From Acidobacteriaceae bacterium (GTDB lineage Bacteria; Acidobacteriota; Terriglobia; Terriglobales; Acidobacteriaceae): 17,176 nucleotides of DNA. Where the stretch lies: contig JAOAPG010000005.1 of assembly GCA_025462785.1 (NCBI GenBank), positions 1-17,176 of the forward strand, given 5' to 3'. This document shows positions 1-7,611 of this stretch, in pieces; within the stretch, counting starts at the first letter, position 1; each line of letters starts with the position of its first letter. The notes under the pieces were generated by a model. That model did no database searches and had not been told where the DNA came from. It worked only from the letters and a program-made list of their open reading frames with translations. A program made the position numbers and the translations under genes.

Positions 1-1
1 C

Positions 2-1165
2 GACCTACGTGAGCGGGTCACGGAACGCGAGCGCATGTATATCGAATCGCAGTATGCCGCACAGCAATTTAACTTGCCGAAGGCGCTGGACTCATACAAG
101 CTCTATATTTCAACCTACCCACGCGACGCGGCGGCGCTTAACAACCTTGGGTCCGCTTATTCAGTTATCGGGGACTTTGAACAAGCGGCTGCCGCATTCG
201 AGAAGACTTGGGAAGTGGCGAAATGGGACAATGTTGCGGCGACCAACTCAGCTGGTGCGTTGCTTGCACTGGATAAAGTTGCAGACGCCGAACGTTACCT
301 GAAAGAAGCGTTGGCGCAGGGTGGCGGAGACGACGCCTTCTATCACGGCGATCTCATGGTGGACGCTTTCCTAGAGGGCCGTTCTGATTGGGAAAAAGAA
401 GTTGAGTGGGCTGCGTCTCGCCCGGATGGCTTCGCGGTGGAAGCCACAGCCGGAAGTATCAACTTCTTTGCCGGGAGACTCCACCAGGCAGATCAGCGCG
501 GGGAGCACGCCGCGCAGCGCGCGGAACAACAGCACTTGCCCGATTCGGCTGGAGGACTCTATTCGCTCAAAGCCCTCAGTGATGCCATGGTGCACAACTG
601 CGCGACGGCTCGAGATGCTGCTCGACATGGCTTGGCGCTCGACCACTCCACAGCGACAGTACCAAGCGCTGCGCTTGCACTTGCGATCTGCGGAGAAACA
701 GGTCCTGCGTTGCAGGAGATGGAGCATCTTGCAGCTGCTGAACCAACGAATACCCTGGTCAACGATATTTATCTACCGCAGGTAAAGGCCGCTATAGCTG
801 TAGTGCAGCATAAGCCGGAGCAGGTGTCCGGACTATTGGTATCCGCTAGTCCTTATTTGCTGGCTTCCAAAGGTACACAGATTCTCGGTCGGGCCTCGCT
901 GGAGATGAATCAGTGGCAACAAGCAGTCACGGACTTTGCACCGGGGCTGCGCTATCGCGGTTTGGCTCTGCAACAATTAGGCAATGGAATTGGACAAACT
1001 CCCGACTATGCGCTCTGCCTCTTGGGCACCAGCCGCGCGCAGACGCATTTCGACAATGCTGCTGCAAAACGCAGCTATCAGCAACTGCTCGATATCTGGA
1101 AGAACGCAGACGCGGATTTCGTCCCTTTACAGGAAGCGAAGCGGGAATTCGCTGCTCTGAATTAA
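2..1165 (+). CDS. C-terminal TPR region of a probable Ser/Thr kinase-type protein (5' partial)
   Basis: The frame is open from base 2, so the gene begins outside the window; the ATG at 35 is internal. About 387 residues are visible. They are rich in TPR-like helical pairs, for example YPRDAAALNNLGSAYSVIGD followed by FEQAAAAFEK. The run RERMYIESQY followed by a YPRD helix pair, and the ending LLDIWKNADADFVPLQEAK, match what I know as the C-terminal half of acidobacterial proteins with an N-terminal Ser/Thr kinase or winged-helix domain and a TPR tail. The kinase domain itself is not visible, so the identity of the missing half is inferred. The TPR part would mediate protein contacts. The gene ends convergently with the hydrolase gene, 89 bp apart. 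It could instead be a TPR protein of another architecture. Confidence 0.8.
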   Translation, partial: DLRERVTERERMYIESQYAAQQFNLPKALDSYKLYISTYPRDAAALNNLGSAYSVIGDFEQAAAAFEKTWEVAKWDNVAATNSAGALLALDKVADAERYLKEALAQGGGDDAFYHGDLMVDAFLEGRSDWEKEVEWAASRPDGFAVEATAGSINFFAGRLHQADQRGEHAAQRAEQQHLPDSAGGLYSLKALSDAMVHNCATARDAARHGLALDHSTATVPSAALALAICGETGPALQEMEHLAAAEPTNTLVNDIYLPQVKAAIAVVQHKPEQVSGLLVSASPYLLASKGTQILGRASLEMNQWQQAVTDFAPGLRYRGLALQQLGNGIGQTPDYALCLLGTSRAQTHFDNAAAKRSYQQLLDIWKNADADFVPLQEAKREFAALN

Positions 1166-1254
1166 GCCTTCATGTTTGGCGCTTCAGAACACCCCCAGGT
1201 ACCTGCCAATAGTCTTCCTAACGGTTTCGGGAAGGGATTTGGAGCACACAAAGA
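1166..1254. other. Convergent intergenic gap with weak dyad
   Basis: This 89-bp gap lies between two convergent stop codons. A CTTCC...GGAAG inverted repeat with a loop of about 11 bases sits around 1214-1234. There is no T-run after it on either strand, so it is at best a weak terminator. Confidence 0.25.
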
Positions 1255-2181
1255 TCAGAGGAAACTCACCAGCGCATCGATGGTGCCCTTGGGATTTTCC
1301 TCCAGCAGCCAATGGCCGGTGTTCTTGAGGACAACAACGGTCACGTCGGGCGCTACCAACTTCATCTGCTGTCCGAGGAATTCTCCCAATGACTTCTCGC
1401 CACCAATTGCTAGGACTGGCATAGCCAGCTTGGTCTGCGACAGTTCGGCGAAATCCTTTGCGGCTTGTTGGAAGGAGACGAAGTAGGCCCAACCCGCGCG
1501 CATGTGTCCGGGCCGGGCGTAGGCGGCGGTGTATGCTTTACGGTCCGCTTCAGGAATTGAATGCGTCTTGTCTGCTGCAAAGTCATTCCAGTAGTGCTCG
1601 AAGTATGTGCGCTCGCGACCTTGCACCAAGAGTTCTGGAGTCGGTCCGTTGAAGCGAAAATGCCACATGGCGGGATCGTTGTAAACGGTTCCCCAATCAC
1701 CCACGCCCGGTAGGAACGCATCCATCACAACCAGTTTCGTTACTTCTGCGGGAAATTGCGCGGCGTAGGCATATGCCACCATCAATCCGATATCGTGGCC
1801 CACAACTTCCGCTTTCTCGACTCCAAGCGAATGTGCAAGAGCATGAATGCGGATGGCTGCGCCCTTCATATCCAGACCACTCGCAGGAATGGCTGAGTCC
1901 CCGATGCCGGGCAGGTCTGGTGCGATCACCGTGAATCGCTCGGCGAGCACTGGAATGATCGGCTTCCACATTAGTGAAGTCTCGGCGTATCCATGTAACA
2001 GGATGACTGGTGTCCCGTGGCCAGCGGTCATGTAATGCAACTTGACGCCGTCGATCTCAGCTGTATGCGAGGTGATGGTCTTCTCTGACGTCTGCCCGGA
2101 TGCATTTGTTGAAATTGCAAGAGCGAATGCGAGGACAGCGACCAGCGACAAGCATGGCAAGAGGCCGAAAGCGCGTTTCAT
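1255..2181 (-). CDS. Exported alpha/beta-hydrolase, epoxide hydrolase / haloalkane dehalogenase type
   Basis: The product has 308 residues. Residues 1-30 form a Sec-type signal peptide (hydrophobic 5-24, Ala/Ser-rich end), so it should act outside the cytoplasm. The alpha/beta-hydrolase core shows the oxyanion-hole strand LLHGYAE (61-67), where epoxide hydrolases usually have HGFPE. The nucleophile elbow VGHDIG carries Asp130, typical of epoxide hydrolases and dehalogenases rather than of Ser esterases. The catalytic His is His290 in NTGHW, and Glu262 in GGEKS is a candidate acid. Cap-domain tyrosines are present (TYFEHYW, 192-198). The substrate cannot be read from sequence. The start is supported by GGAG 7 bases upstream. 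It is divergent from the TetR gene, and a -35/-10 promoter overlapped by a palindrome precedes it, so it is probably controlled by that regulator. Confidence 0.9.
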   Translation of the reverse strand: MKRAFGLLPCLSLVAVLAFALAISTNASGQTSEKTITSHTAEIDGVKLHYMTAGHGTPVILLHGYAETSLMWKPIIPVLAERFTVIAPDLPGIGDSAIPASGLDMKGAAIRIHALAHSLGVEKAEVVGHDIGLMVAYAYAAQFPAEVTKLVVMDAFLPGVGDWGTVYNDPAMWHFRFNGPTPELLVQGRERTYFEHYWNDFAADKTHSIPEADRKAYTAAYARPGHMRAGWAYFVSFQQAAKDFAELSQTKLAMPVLAIGGEKSLGEFLGQQMKLVAPDVTVVVLKNTGHWLLEENPKGTIDALVSFL

Positions 2182-2239
2182 AAAAGCTCCTGAGAGAGGA
2201 TGAGCTGCGAACCTAAAGTCGGACTGTTCTTGATTTCCG

Positions 2240-2251
2240 GACTATATAGTC
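2240..2251. promoter_or_regulatory. Candidate TetR-family operator (perfect palindrome)
   Basis: GACTATATAGTC is a perfect 12-bp palindrome. It covers the -10 element of the hydrolase promoter and lies just upstream of the -35 of the regulator promoter. A repressor dimer bound here would block the hydrolase. That the neighbouring TetR protein binds it is inferred from position. Confidence 0.5.
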
Positions 2252-2269
2252 TAGAATTGAGGGTGTCAA
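2241..2269 (-). promoter_or_regulatory. Predicted sigma-70 promoter of the hydrolase gene
   Basis: Read on the minus strand there is a consensus -35 TTGACA (plus 2264-2269), a 17-bp spacer and a -10 TATAGT (plus 2241-2246). The predicted leader is about 50 nt. The -10 lies inside the palindrome at 2240-2251. This is one of the best promoter matches in the window. Confidence 0.65.
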
Positions 2270-2285
2270 CTGTTTCCAATATAGA
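2257..2285 (+). promoter_or_regulatory. Predicted sigma-70 promoter of the TetR-family gene
   Basis: TTGAGG (2257-2262), a 17-bp spacer and TATAGA (2280-2285) give a -35/-10 pair with a start site near 2292, only about 9 nt before the ATG at 2301. Its -35 interleaves with the divergent hydrolase promoter, so the two would compete for polymerase. Confidence 0.5.
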
Positions 2286-2300
2286 CTGTGTGTTCTGAGT

Positions 2301-2879
2301 ATGGCGCGATCCAAAGAATTCGACCCGAAGCGGGCGTTGTCTGCGGCAATGAAGGCGTTTTGGCGTTTTGGCTACGAGAATACCTCGCTGGACTTATTGA
2401 TGACTGAAATGGGAATTGCAAAGCAGAGTCTCTATGACACGTTCGGTGACAAGCGGGCTCTGTATTTAAGAGCTCTGGCGCACTATCGCGACGAAAGCCA
2501 TACCGAGATGCGCCGCTTGTTTGATTCCACGCCTACAGTGAGGGAAGGGTTTGCACGGCTTCTTTTTGGGCTGGGCGCAGAGTCACGGGAGCAGCACGCC
2601 CGAGGCTGTTTGCTGTTGAGCGCAAATATGGAGCGCAGCGCAGGGGATAAAGTCATCGGCGACTTGTTGCGTCAGAACCAGGCAATGGTCGAGGCGATCT
2701 TTACGGGGGCACTGCAGCGTGCGCAATCCAGTGGTGAACTTTCTTCTAAACAAGATGCATCGGGATTGGCGCGCTTCTTCATTGTTACAATTCAGGGAAT
2801 GCGTGCGATGGCTAGACTCAAATCGGACCGCCAAGCTCTAGAACAGGTCGCGACGGTCGCTTTGACGGTCTTCGACTAG
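2301..2879 (+). CDS. TetR/AcrR-family transcriptional regulator
   Basis: The product has 192 residues, usual for the family. The N-terminal TetR helix-turn-helix is clear: a first helix around 8-24 (PKRALSAAMKAFWRFG), then the DNA-binding segment around 28-50 with TSLDLLMTEMGIAKQSLYDTF and the closing GDK. The ligand-binding half is less conserved but contains RGCLLLSANME (101-111), a variant of the GCLLxNxxxE motif seen in one AcrR-like subgroup. It is divergent from the hydrolase gene, with a shared promoter region containing a perfect palindrome. Local autorepression and hydrolase repression are the likely role. The inducer is unknown but may be a substrate of the hydrolase. The leader is too short for a clear ribosome-binding site. 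Confidence 0.92.
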   Translation: MARSKEFDPKRALSAAMKAFWRFGYENTSLDLLMTEMGIAKQSLYDTFGDKRALYLRALAHYRDESHTEMRRLFDSTPTVREGFARLLFGLGAESREQHARGCLLLSANMERSAGDKVIGDLLRQNQAMVEAIFTGALQRAQSSGELSSKQDASGLARFFIVTIQGMRAMARLKSDRQALEQVATVALTVFD

Positions 2880-2978
2880 CAGTTTTTATTGGGAAGAACC
2901 TGGTTTCTAGGAAATAAGCATCGGTCGTCCTGATGTTCTCATCCAAAGTGCAGCTTCAATTCTCCCCGGAGAACATCC

Positions 2979-5363
2979 ATGGCTGGGACCGCTGAACTCT
3001 TGACGCCACTTACCCCCGAAGAGCTTCGGAAGACGGATGCCTACTGGCGAGCTTGCAATTATTTGTCAGTGGGAATGATCTATCTCCGTGCGAATCCTCT
3101 TCTTCGCGAGCCTTTGAAGCCAGAGCACATCAAGAATCGGCTGCTTGGGCATTGGGGCTCGGATCCTGGACAATCTTTGATTTGGGTCCATCTGAACCGG
3201 CTAATCAAGAAGTATAACTTGAATGTCATTTACATTTCCGGCCCGGGGCATGGTGCGCCCGCCACTCTGGCCAACTGTTATCTCGAAGGCCACTACTCCG
3301 ACATCTATCCGGACAAAAGTTGTGATGAAGCGGGAATGCTCAAGTTTTTCCGGCAGTTCTCGTTTCCCGGAGGTATCGGTTCGCATTGCACTCCAGAGAC
3401 GCCCGGGTCGATTCACGAAGGCGGCGAGCTCGGGTACTCGATTTCACACGCGTACGGGGCAGCATTCGACAATCCTGATCTCATTGTTACGGTCGCGGTT
3501 GGCGATGGTGAAGCGGAAACGGGCCCGCTTGCGACCTCGTGGCATTCGAATAAATTTCTAAATCCGATTCGCGATGGCGCTGTCCTGCCGGTGCTGCACC
3601 TTAACGGCTATAAAATCGCAAATCCCACCATTCTCGCGCGCATTCCGCAGGAAGAATTGGAGGCGCTGCTGACCGGATACGGCTACAAACCTTATTTTGT
3701 CGAAGGCAACGATCCGCTCACGATGCATCAGAAGATGGCTGCCACGCTCGAGCAATGCGTACTAGAAATTCGTTCGATTCAGGAGCGTGCCCGTTCAAGC
3801 CGCGACAGCAGACGCCCGCGCTGGCCCATGATCGTACTTCGTTCGCCGAAAGGATGGACGGGACCAAAAGAAGTAGACGGCCATAAGGTGGAAGATTTTT
3901 GGCGCGCGCATCAGGTTCCAGTGCTCGATCCGGCAACAAATAAACATAGTCTGAAAATCGTTGAAGATTGGATGCGCAGTTATAAGCCTGAAGAGCTCTT
4001 TGATGCGAATGGAACTCTCATACGAGAGCTACAGGAGCTAGCGCCGTCGGGTACTCGCCGTATCTCCGCAAATCCGCATGCGAATGGCGGTCTCCTGCGC
4101 AAAGAGCTGAATTTGCCGGACTTTCGCGATTATGCGGTCCAAATGAAAGCGCCGGGTTCGATCTACGCTCCACCAACGGATGTGCTCGCACATTTTCTTG
4201 CCGAGGTGATGCGCCGGAACATGAACTCCTTCCGGGTTTTCGGCCCGGATGAGACGGCCTCCAACAGGCTCACGGCGATCTATGCCGCTTCGAAGAAGAC
4301 GTGGCTTGCCGAATACAAGCCAGAGGATGCCGATGGCGGCGAACTCGACGTTTTCGGATGCGTGATGGAGATACTCAGCGAGCACACGCTCGAAGGCTGG
4401 TTCGAAGGGTATGTCCTTACAGGGCGCCACGGCTTCTTCTCAACTTATGAAGCTTTCGTGCATGTGATCGATTCGATGTTCAACCAGCACGCGAAATGGC
4501 TGGAGAAGTCGAAAAAGGAACTCGACTGGCGTGCTCCGATCCCGTCGATCAATATTCTCATCACATCTCTTGTCTGGCGTCAGGACCACAACGGCTTCAC
4601 TCACCAAGATCCTGGCTTCCTTGACGTGGTCACGAATAAGAGCCCCCATGTGGTCCGCATCTATTTGCCACCCGACGCGAACTGCTTGCTCAGCGTCGCG
4701 GACCATTGCCTGCGCTCGCGCGATTACGTGAATGTAATTGTGGCAGATAAGCAGGATCATCTTCAGTACCTCAGCATGAACGAAGCCGTACTCCACTGCA
4801 CTAAAGGCATCGGCATCTGGGATTGGGCTTCTACGGACAATGCCGAGGATCCCGACGTGGTAATGGCGTGCGCTGGGGACATAGCGACCATGGAATCGCT
4901 CGCGGCGGTTGCGATTCTGAAGGAGCATTTCTCGGATTTGAAGATCCGGTTCGTCAACGTCGTCGATCTATTTCGCCTCATGCCGGACACGGAACATCCG
5001 CATGGACTCTCCGACCGTGACTTCGATTCACTGTTCACCACGGACAAACCTGTCATCTTCAACTTCCATTCCTATGCATCGCTCATTCACAAGCTTAGCT
5101 ACCGACGAAAAAATCACGACAATATACATGTGCGAGGATACAAGGAAAAGGGCAACATTAATACGCCTCTGGAACTGGCGATCATCAATCAAGTCGACCG
5201 CTTTGATTTGGCCATCGACGTTATCGACCGGGTTCCGCGCCTGCGATCCATTGGCGCTCATGTTAAAGAATGGTTGAAAGGCCAGATCATCGACAGCGTC
5301 AACTACGCTCACGCGGAAGGCATCGATAGAGAAGCGATCCGTAAGTGGAGATGGCCGGGATAG
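2979..5363 (+). CDS. xfp: Phosphoketolase (xylulose-5-P/fructose-6-P)
   Basis: The product has 794 residues, the full length for the XFP family. This thiamine-diphosphate enzyme cleaves xylulose-5-P (and in dual types fructose-6-P) with phosphate to acetyl-phosphate and glyceraldehyde-3-P (or erythrose-4-P). Visible family motifs are LLGHWG (55-60), SGPGHG (87-92), GSHCTPETPGSIHEGGELGY (134-153), the ThDP/Mg motif GDGEAETG (175-182) with SWHSNKFLNP after it, LNGYKIANPT, then FGPDETASNRL, TGRHGFFSTYEAF, WRQDHNGFTHQDPG and YLPPDANCLL in the middle and C-terminal domains. No break or missing motif was found. The start is supported by GGAG 7 bases upstream. The acetate kinase gene follows with overlap or a 2-bp gap, so the products form one pathway. 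Whether it prefers pentose or hexose phosphate cannot be told from sequence alone. Confidence 0.96.
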   Translation: MAGTAELLTPLTPEELRKTDAYWRACNYLSVGMIYLRANPLLREPLKPEHIKNRLLGHWGSDPGQSLIWVHLNRLIKKYNLNVIYISGPGHGAPATLANCYLEGHYSDIYPDKSCDEAGMLKFFRQFSFPGGIGSHCTPETPGSIHEGGELGYSISHAYGAAFDNPDLIVTVAVGDGEAETGPLATSWHSNKFLNPIRDGAVLPVLHLNGYKIANPTILARIPQEELEALLTGYGYKPYFVEGNDPLTMHQKMAATLEQCVLEIRSIQERARSSRDSRRPRWPMIVLRSPKGWTGPKEVDGHKVEDFWRAHQVPVLDPATNKHSLKIVEDWMRSYKPEELFDANGTLIRELQELAPSGTRRISANPHANGGLLRKELNLPDFRDYAVQMKAPGSIYAPPTDVLAHFLAEVMRRNMNSFRVFGPDETASNRLTAIYAASKKTWLAEYKPEDADGGELDVFGCVMEILSEHTLEGWFEGYVLTGRHGFFSTYEAFVHVIDSMFNQHAKWLEKSKKELDWRAPIPSINILITSLVWRQDHNGFTHQDPGFLDVVTNKSPHVVRIYLPPDANCLLSVADHCLRSRDYVNVIVADKQDHLQYLSMNEAVLHCTKGIGIWDWASTDNAEDPDVVMACAGDIATMESLAAVAILKEHFSDLKIRFVNVVDLFRLMPDTEHPHGLSDRDFDSLFTTDKPVIFNFHSYASLIHKLSYRRKNHDNIHVRGYKEKGNINTPLELAIINQVDRFDLAIDVIDRVPRLRSIGAHVKEWLKGQIIDSVNYAHAEGIDREAIRKWRWPG

Positions 5364-5365
5364 GC

Positions 5366-6508
5366 ATGGCGGAAAAGCTGACCTCGGAAAAGGATCTGAC
5401 TCTTGCCCTCAACAGCGGTTCGTCTTCGCTGAAATTTGGTGTCTATTATCGCGGCGCAACCGACGAAGAGGCATTGTTGACGGGAAGCGCCGATGGCATT
5501 GGACGAAGCACGGGCAGCCTGCACATTCGATCCTCAACTGGAGAAACTCTCGTGCAACGTGAGAGTATTCTCGAGTCGCAAAGCAATGCCCTGGCTACTA
5601 TCTCGGAGGTGATCCAAGATCATATTCACAACGCGCCAGTAGCTGTGGGTCATCGGATCGTGCATGGAGGCCCAAAGCTCCTAGCGCACCAACGCATCAC
5701 ACCAATGGTGCTGCACGAACTGCGCTCTGCCACACACTTTGCGCCTCTGCATATCCCGCAGTCACTCTCGCTTATTGCCTCCGTGCAAGCGATCTTTTCT
5801 CATGCGGAACAGTTCGCGTGCTTCGACGATGCGTTTCACCAAACCATGCCAGAAGTGGCAGCTCACCTTCCAATCCCGCAGCGCTACTTTGACGCGGGTA
5901 TTCGGCGATACGGCTTCCACGGTCTCTCTTACGAGTCGCTTGTACATCATTTTGGCACGCAGCTTCCGGAGCGAGCTATCTTCGCGCATCTTGGAAACGG
6001 CGCAAGCCTGTGTGCTCTTCGCAATGGAAGGTCGATCGACACTAGCATGGGCCTCACCCCGACGGGAGGCATTCTAATGAGTACGCGAACCGGCGATCTT
6101 GACCCCGGCGTCCTGCTTTATCTTCTACGCAACGAGAATCTCAGGGCCGACGAATTTGAAAACTTGATTAATCATGAGAGTGGGCTGTTCGCGCTCTCTT
6201 CCGGCGAGAGCGACCTGAAGGCGCTGGAAAGCCGCGTCCGCTCCGGCGATCCGAAAGCTACTCTTGCGCTGGATGTCTTTGCTGTTTCCGTGCGCAAGAC
6301 TATTGGCGCGTACACGGCGCTACTCGGCGGCGTGGACTTGCTTGTATTCACTGGGGGAATCGGAGAGCACAGCAATTATGTTCGATCGGCAGCTACCGAC
6401 GGGCTCGGGTTTCTTGGCCTTACCGAAGAAAAAATTCAAATCGTTCCCGCCCAGGAAGAAAAACAGATCGCGCGTCACTGCCGCGCGATGTTGGCTCAAA
6501 GCCGATAA
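5366..6508 (+). CDS. ackA: Acetate kinase
   Basis: It transfers phosphate from acetyl-phosphate, the product of the upstream phosphoketolase, to ADP, giving acetate and ATP. ASKHA-fold motifs: LALNSGSSSLKFG near the N-terminus, GHRIVHGG, HIPQSL, CFDDAFHQTMP, RRYGFHGLSYES, HLGNGASLCAL with SIDTSMGLTPTGGILMSTRT, TGDLDPG, and LLVFTGGIGEHS near the C-terminus. About 380 residues, slightly short for the family (about 400). Some signatures deviate: TPTGGILM where classical enzymes have a PLEGLMMGT-type run, and ESDLKAL where SSDMRDL is usual. This suggests a phosphoketolase-linked branch. Start choice is uncertain: GTG 5345 and ATG 5351 would overlap the upstream stop, and 5366 leaves 2 bp. Either way translation is probably coupled. 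No Pta gene is in view, so acetyl-phosphate probably comes from the phosphoketolase. Confidence 0.94.
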   Translation: MAEKLTSEKDLTLALNSGSSSLKFGVYYRGATDEEALLTGSADGIGRSTGSLHIRSSTGETLVQRESILESQSNALATISEVIQDHIHNAPVAVGHRIVHGGPKLLAHQRITPMVLHELRSATHFAPLHIPQSLSLIASVQAIFSHAEQFACFDDAFHQTMPEVAAHLPIPQRYFDAGIRRYGFHGLSYESLVHHFGTQLPERAIFAHLGNGASLCALRNGRSIDTSMGLTPTGGILMSTRTGDLDPGVLLYLLRNENLRADEFENLINHESGLFALSSGESDLKALESRVRSGDPKATLALDVFAVSVRKTIGAYTALLGGVDLLVFTGGIGEHSNYVRSAATDGLGFLGLTEEKIQIVPAQEEKQIARHCRAMLAQSR

Positions 6509-6517
6509 AGCTAACAT

Positions 6518-6546
6518 TTCAATAATTTTGCACTTTTCCCTAAAAT
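6518..6546 (+). promoter_or_regulatory. Possible promoter of the ECF sigma gene
   Basis: In the AT-rich 69-bp gap after acetate kinase, TAAAAT (6541-6546) is a good -10, with a poor -35 (TTCAAT, 6518-6523) at 17-bp spacing. This is a weak prediction. An ECF-type autoregulated promoter cannot be excluded. Confidence 0.25.
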
Positions 6547-6577
6547 ATTTTGGCCGCTCGTCCGTCTACAAGGGTAA

Positions 6578-7165
6578 ATGAAGCCTGTTGCCAGCCTAGA
6601 GTGGATGACCACCGAACAGGACAAGCGTATCTCCGAAACGGTTGAACGGGAACAGGCGCGCCTTCGAAACTTCATTCGAAGGCGGGTTACCGACCCGGGG
6701 GATGCGGACGACATTTTGCAGGATGTGTTCTATGAGCTGGTTGAGGCTTATCGGTTGATGAAGCCCATCGAGCAGGTGGGCGCTTGGATGTTCCGAGTGG
6801 CGAGAAATCGGATCACCGACTTATTCCGCAAGAAAAGACCAGACGCATTGCGGGACGGCCAAATAGGAGCGGCGGAAGATGGGGAGTTCCTCATGTTGGA
6901 AGAATTACTCCCTTCAGCAGAAGCTGGTCCTGAAGAATCTTACGCGCGCACTGTATTACTCGAAGAACTTGAGGAGGCTCTGGACGAGCTTCCGGCAGAA
7001 CAGCGCGAAATATTCATTGCCCACGAGATTGAAGGCCGCAGCTACAAAGACCTTGCTGCTGAGAAGGATCTGAGCGTGAATACGTTGCTTTCGCGTAAAC
7101 ACTACGCGGTGGTTCATCTGCGCGAGAGACTACAACAAATTTATGACGAGTTTTTGGAACGATAA
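6578..7165 (+). CDS. ECF-family RNA polymerase sigma factor
   Basis: The product has 195 residues. Region 2 spans about 24-90: DADDILQDVFYELVEAY (2.1-2.2, core-binding) and AWMFRVARNRITDLFRKKR (2.3-2.4, -10 recognition). An acidic linker (about 90-125) with no region 3 leads to region 4 (about 127-187): ALDELPAEQREIFIAHEIEG, then the helix-turn-helix SYKDLAAEKDLSVNTLLSRK for -35 contact. This is the two-domain ECF layout. AAGGG lies just upstream of the ATG at 6578; Met10 is an alternative start. The next gene, 23 bp on, encodes a small two-helix membrane protein, in the place where ECF operons commonly carry an anti-sigma factor. No classical zinc-binding anti-sigma motif is found nearby. 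Confidence 0.93.
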   Translation: MKPVASLEWMTTEQDKRISETVEREQARLRNFIRRRVTDPGDADDILQDVFYELVEAYRLMKPIEQVGAWMFRVARNRITDLFRKKRPDALRDGQIGAAEDGEFLMLEELLPSAEAGPEESYARTVLLEELEEALDELPAEQREIFIAHEIEGRSYKDLAAEKDLSVNTLLSRKHYAVVHLRERLQQIYDEFLER

Positions 7166-7188
7166 GGCTGACGATGAGGAGAAGAGAT

Positions 7189-7539
7189 ATGAAACGACAC
7201 TGGCCGTTAGTGGTACTTAAGGTTGCATTATTCGTGACCATAGCGATCGCTGGATTTGGCCAAGCCACTTTGCATCTATGGAATTGGCTGATGCCGGCCC
7301 TTTTTCGACTGCCCCTGATAACTTTTTGGCAAGCAGTTGGTCTAATGGCGCTAAGCTGGATTCTTTTTGGCGGGTGGCGAGGTTTCCGCGGACCCGGGCC
7401 GGGCTACCGCAGACATTGGAAGCGGCGCATGATGGAGCGCTGGGAACAGATGACACCGGAGGAACGTGACAAATTTCGCCAAGGCATGCGCGGTCGGTGC
7501 GGGAGTTTTCCGCCGCAAGCTGTGCAACCGAAGGCCTGA
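7189..7539 (+). CDS. Small two-helix membrane protein downstream of the ECF sigma gene
   Basis: I start it at ATG 7189 (116 residues) because GAGGAG lies 7 bases upstream of it; the ATG at 7174 would leave the Shine-Dalgarno inside the gene. Two hydrophobic helices are visible, about 7-24 and 38-61, joined by a Trp-rich turn (HLWNWLMP). A Gly/Arg-rich basic stretch (61-82) follows, then an amphipathic C-terminal tail with EQMTPEERDKFRQGMRGRCG. The MTPEER run recalls the LTPEE(R/Q) repeats of Spy/CpxP-type and related metal-sensing envelope proteins, but it is far too short to assign that family. From position it may modulate the sigma factor. I do not recognise the family with confidence. Confidence 0.75.
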   Translation: MKRHWPLVVLKVALFVTIAIAGFGQATLHLWNWLMPALFRLPLITFWQAVGLMALSWILFGGWRGFRGPGPGYRRHWKRRMMERWEQMTPEERDKFRQGMRGRCGSFPPQAVQPKA

Positions 7540-7562
7540 TCTCAAAAACAAAAGCCGGTCAT

Positions 7563-7599
7563 TTTAGAAGCAGGAAATGCTTTAGAAGCAGGAAATGCT
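7563..7599 (+). repeat. Perfect 18-bp tandem duplication before the STAS gene
   Basis: The unit tttagaagcaggaaatgc occurs twice in succession without mismatch (7563-7580 and 7581-7598), and the first base of a third unit follows. It sits 13 bp before the STAS start codon, directly upstream of its Shine-Dalgarno, in the leader or promoter region. It probably arose by slippage. Confidence 0.9.
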
Positions 7600-7601
7600 C
7601 A

Positions 7602-7607
7602 AGGAGG
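7602..7607 (+). promoter_or_regulatory. Strong Shine-Dalgarno of the STAS gene
   Basis: AGGAGG, full anti-16S complement, lies 4 nt before the ATG at 7612. It is the best ribosome-binding site in the window, suggesting high or tightly set expression of the STAS protein. Confidence 0.8.
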
Positions 7608-7611
7608 AGCA

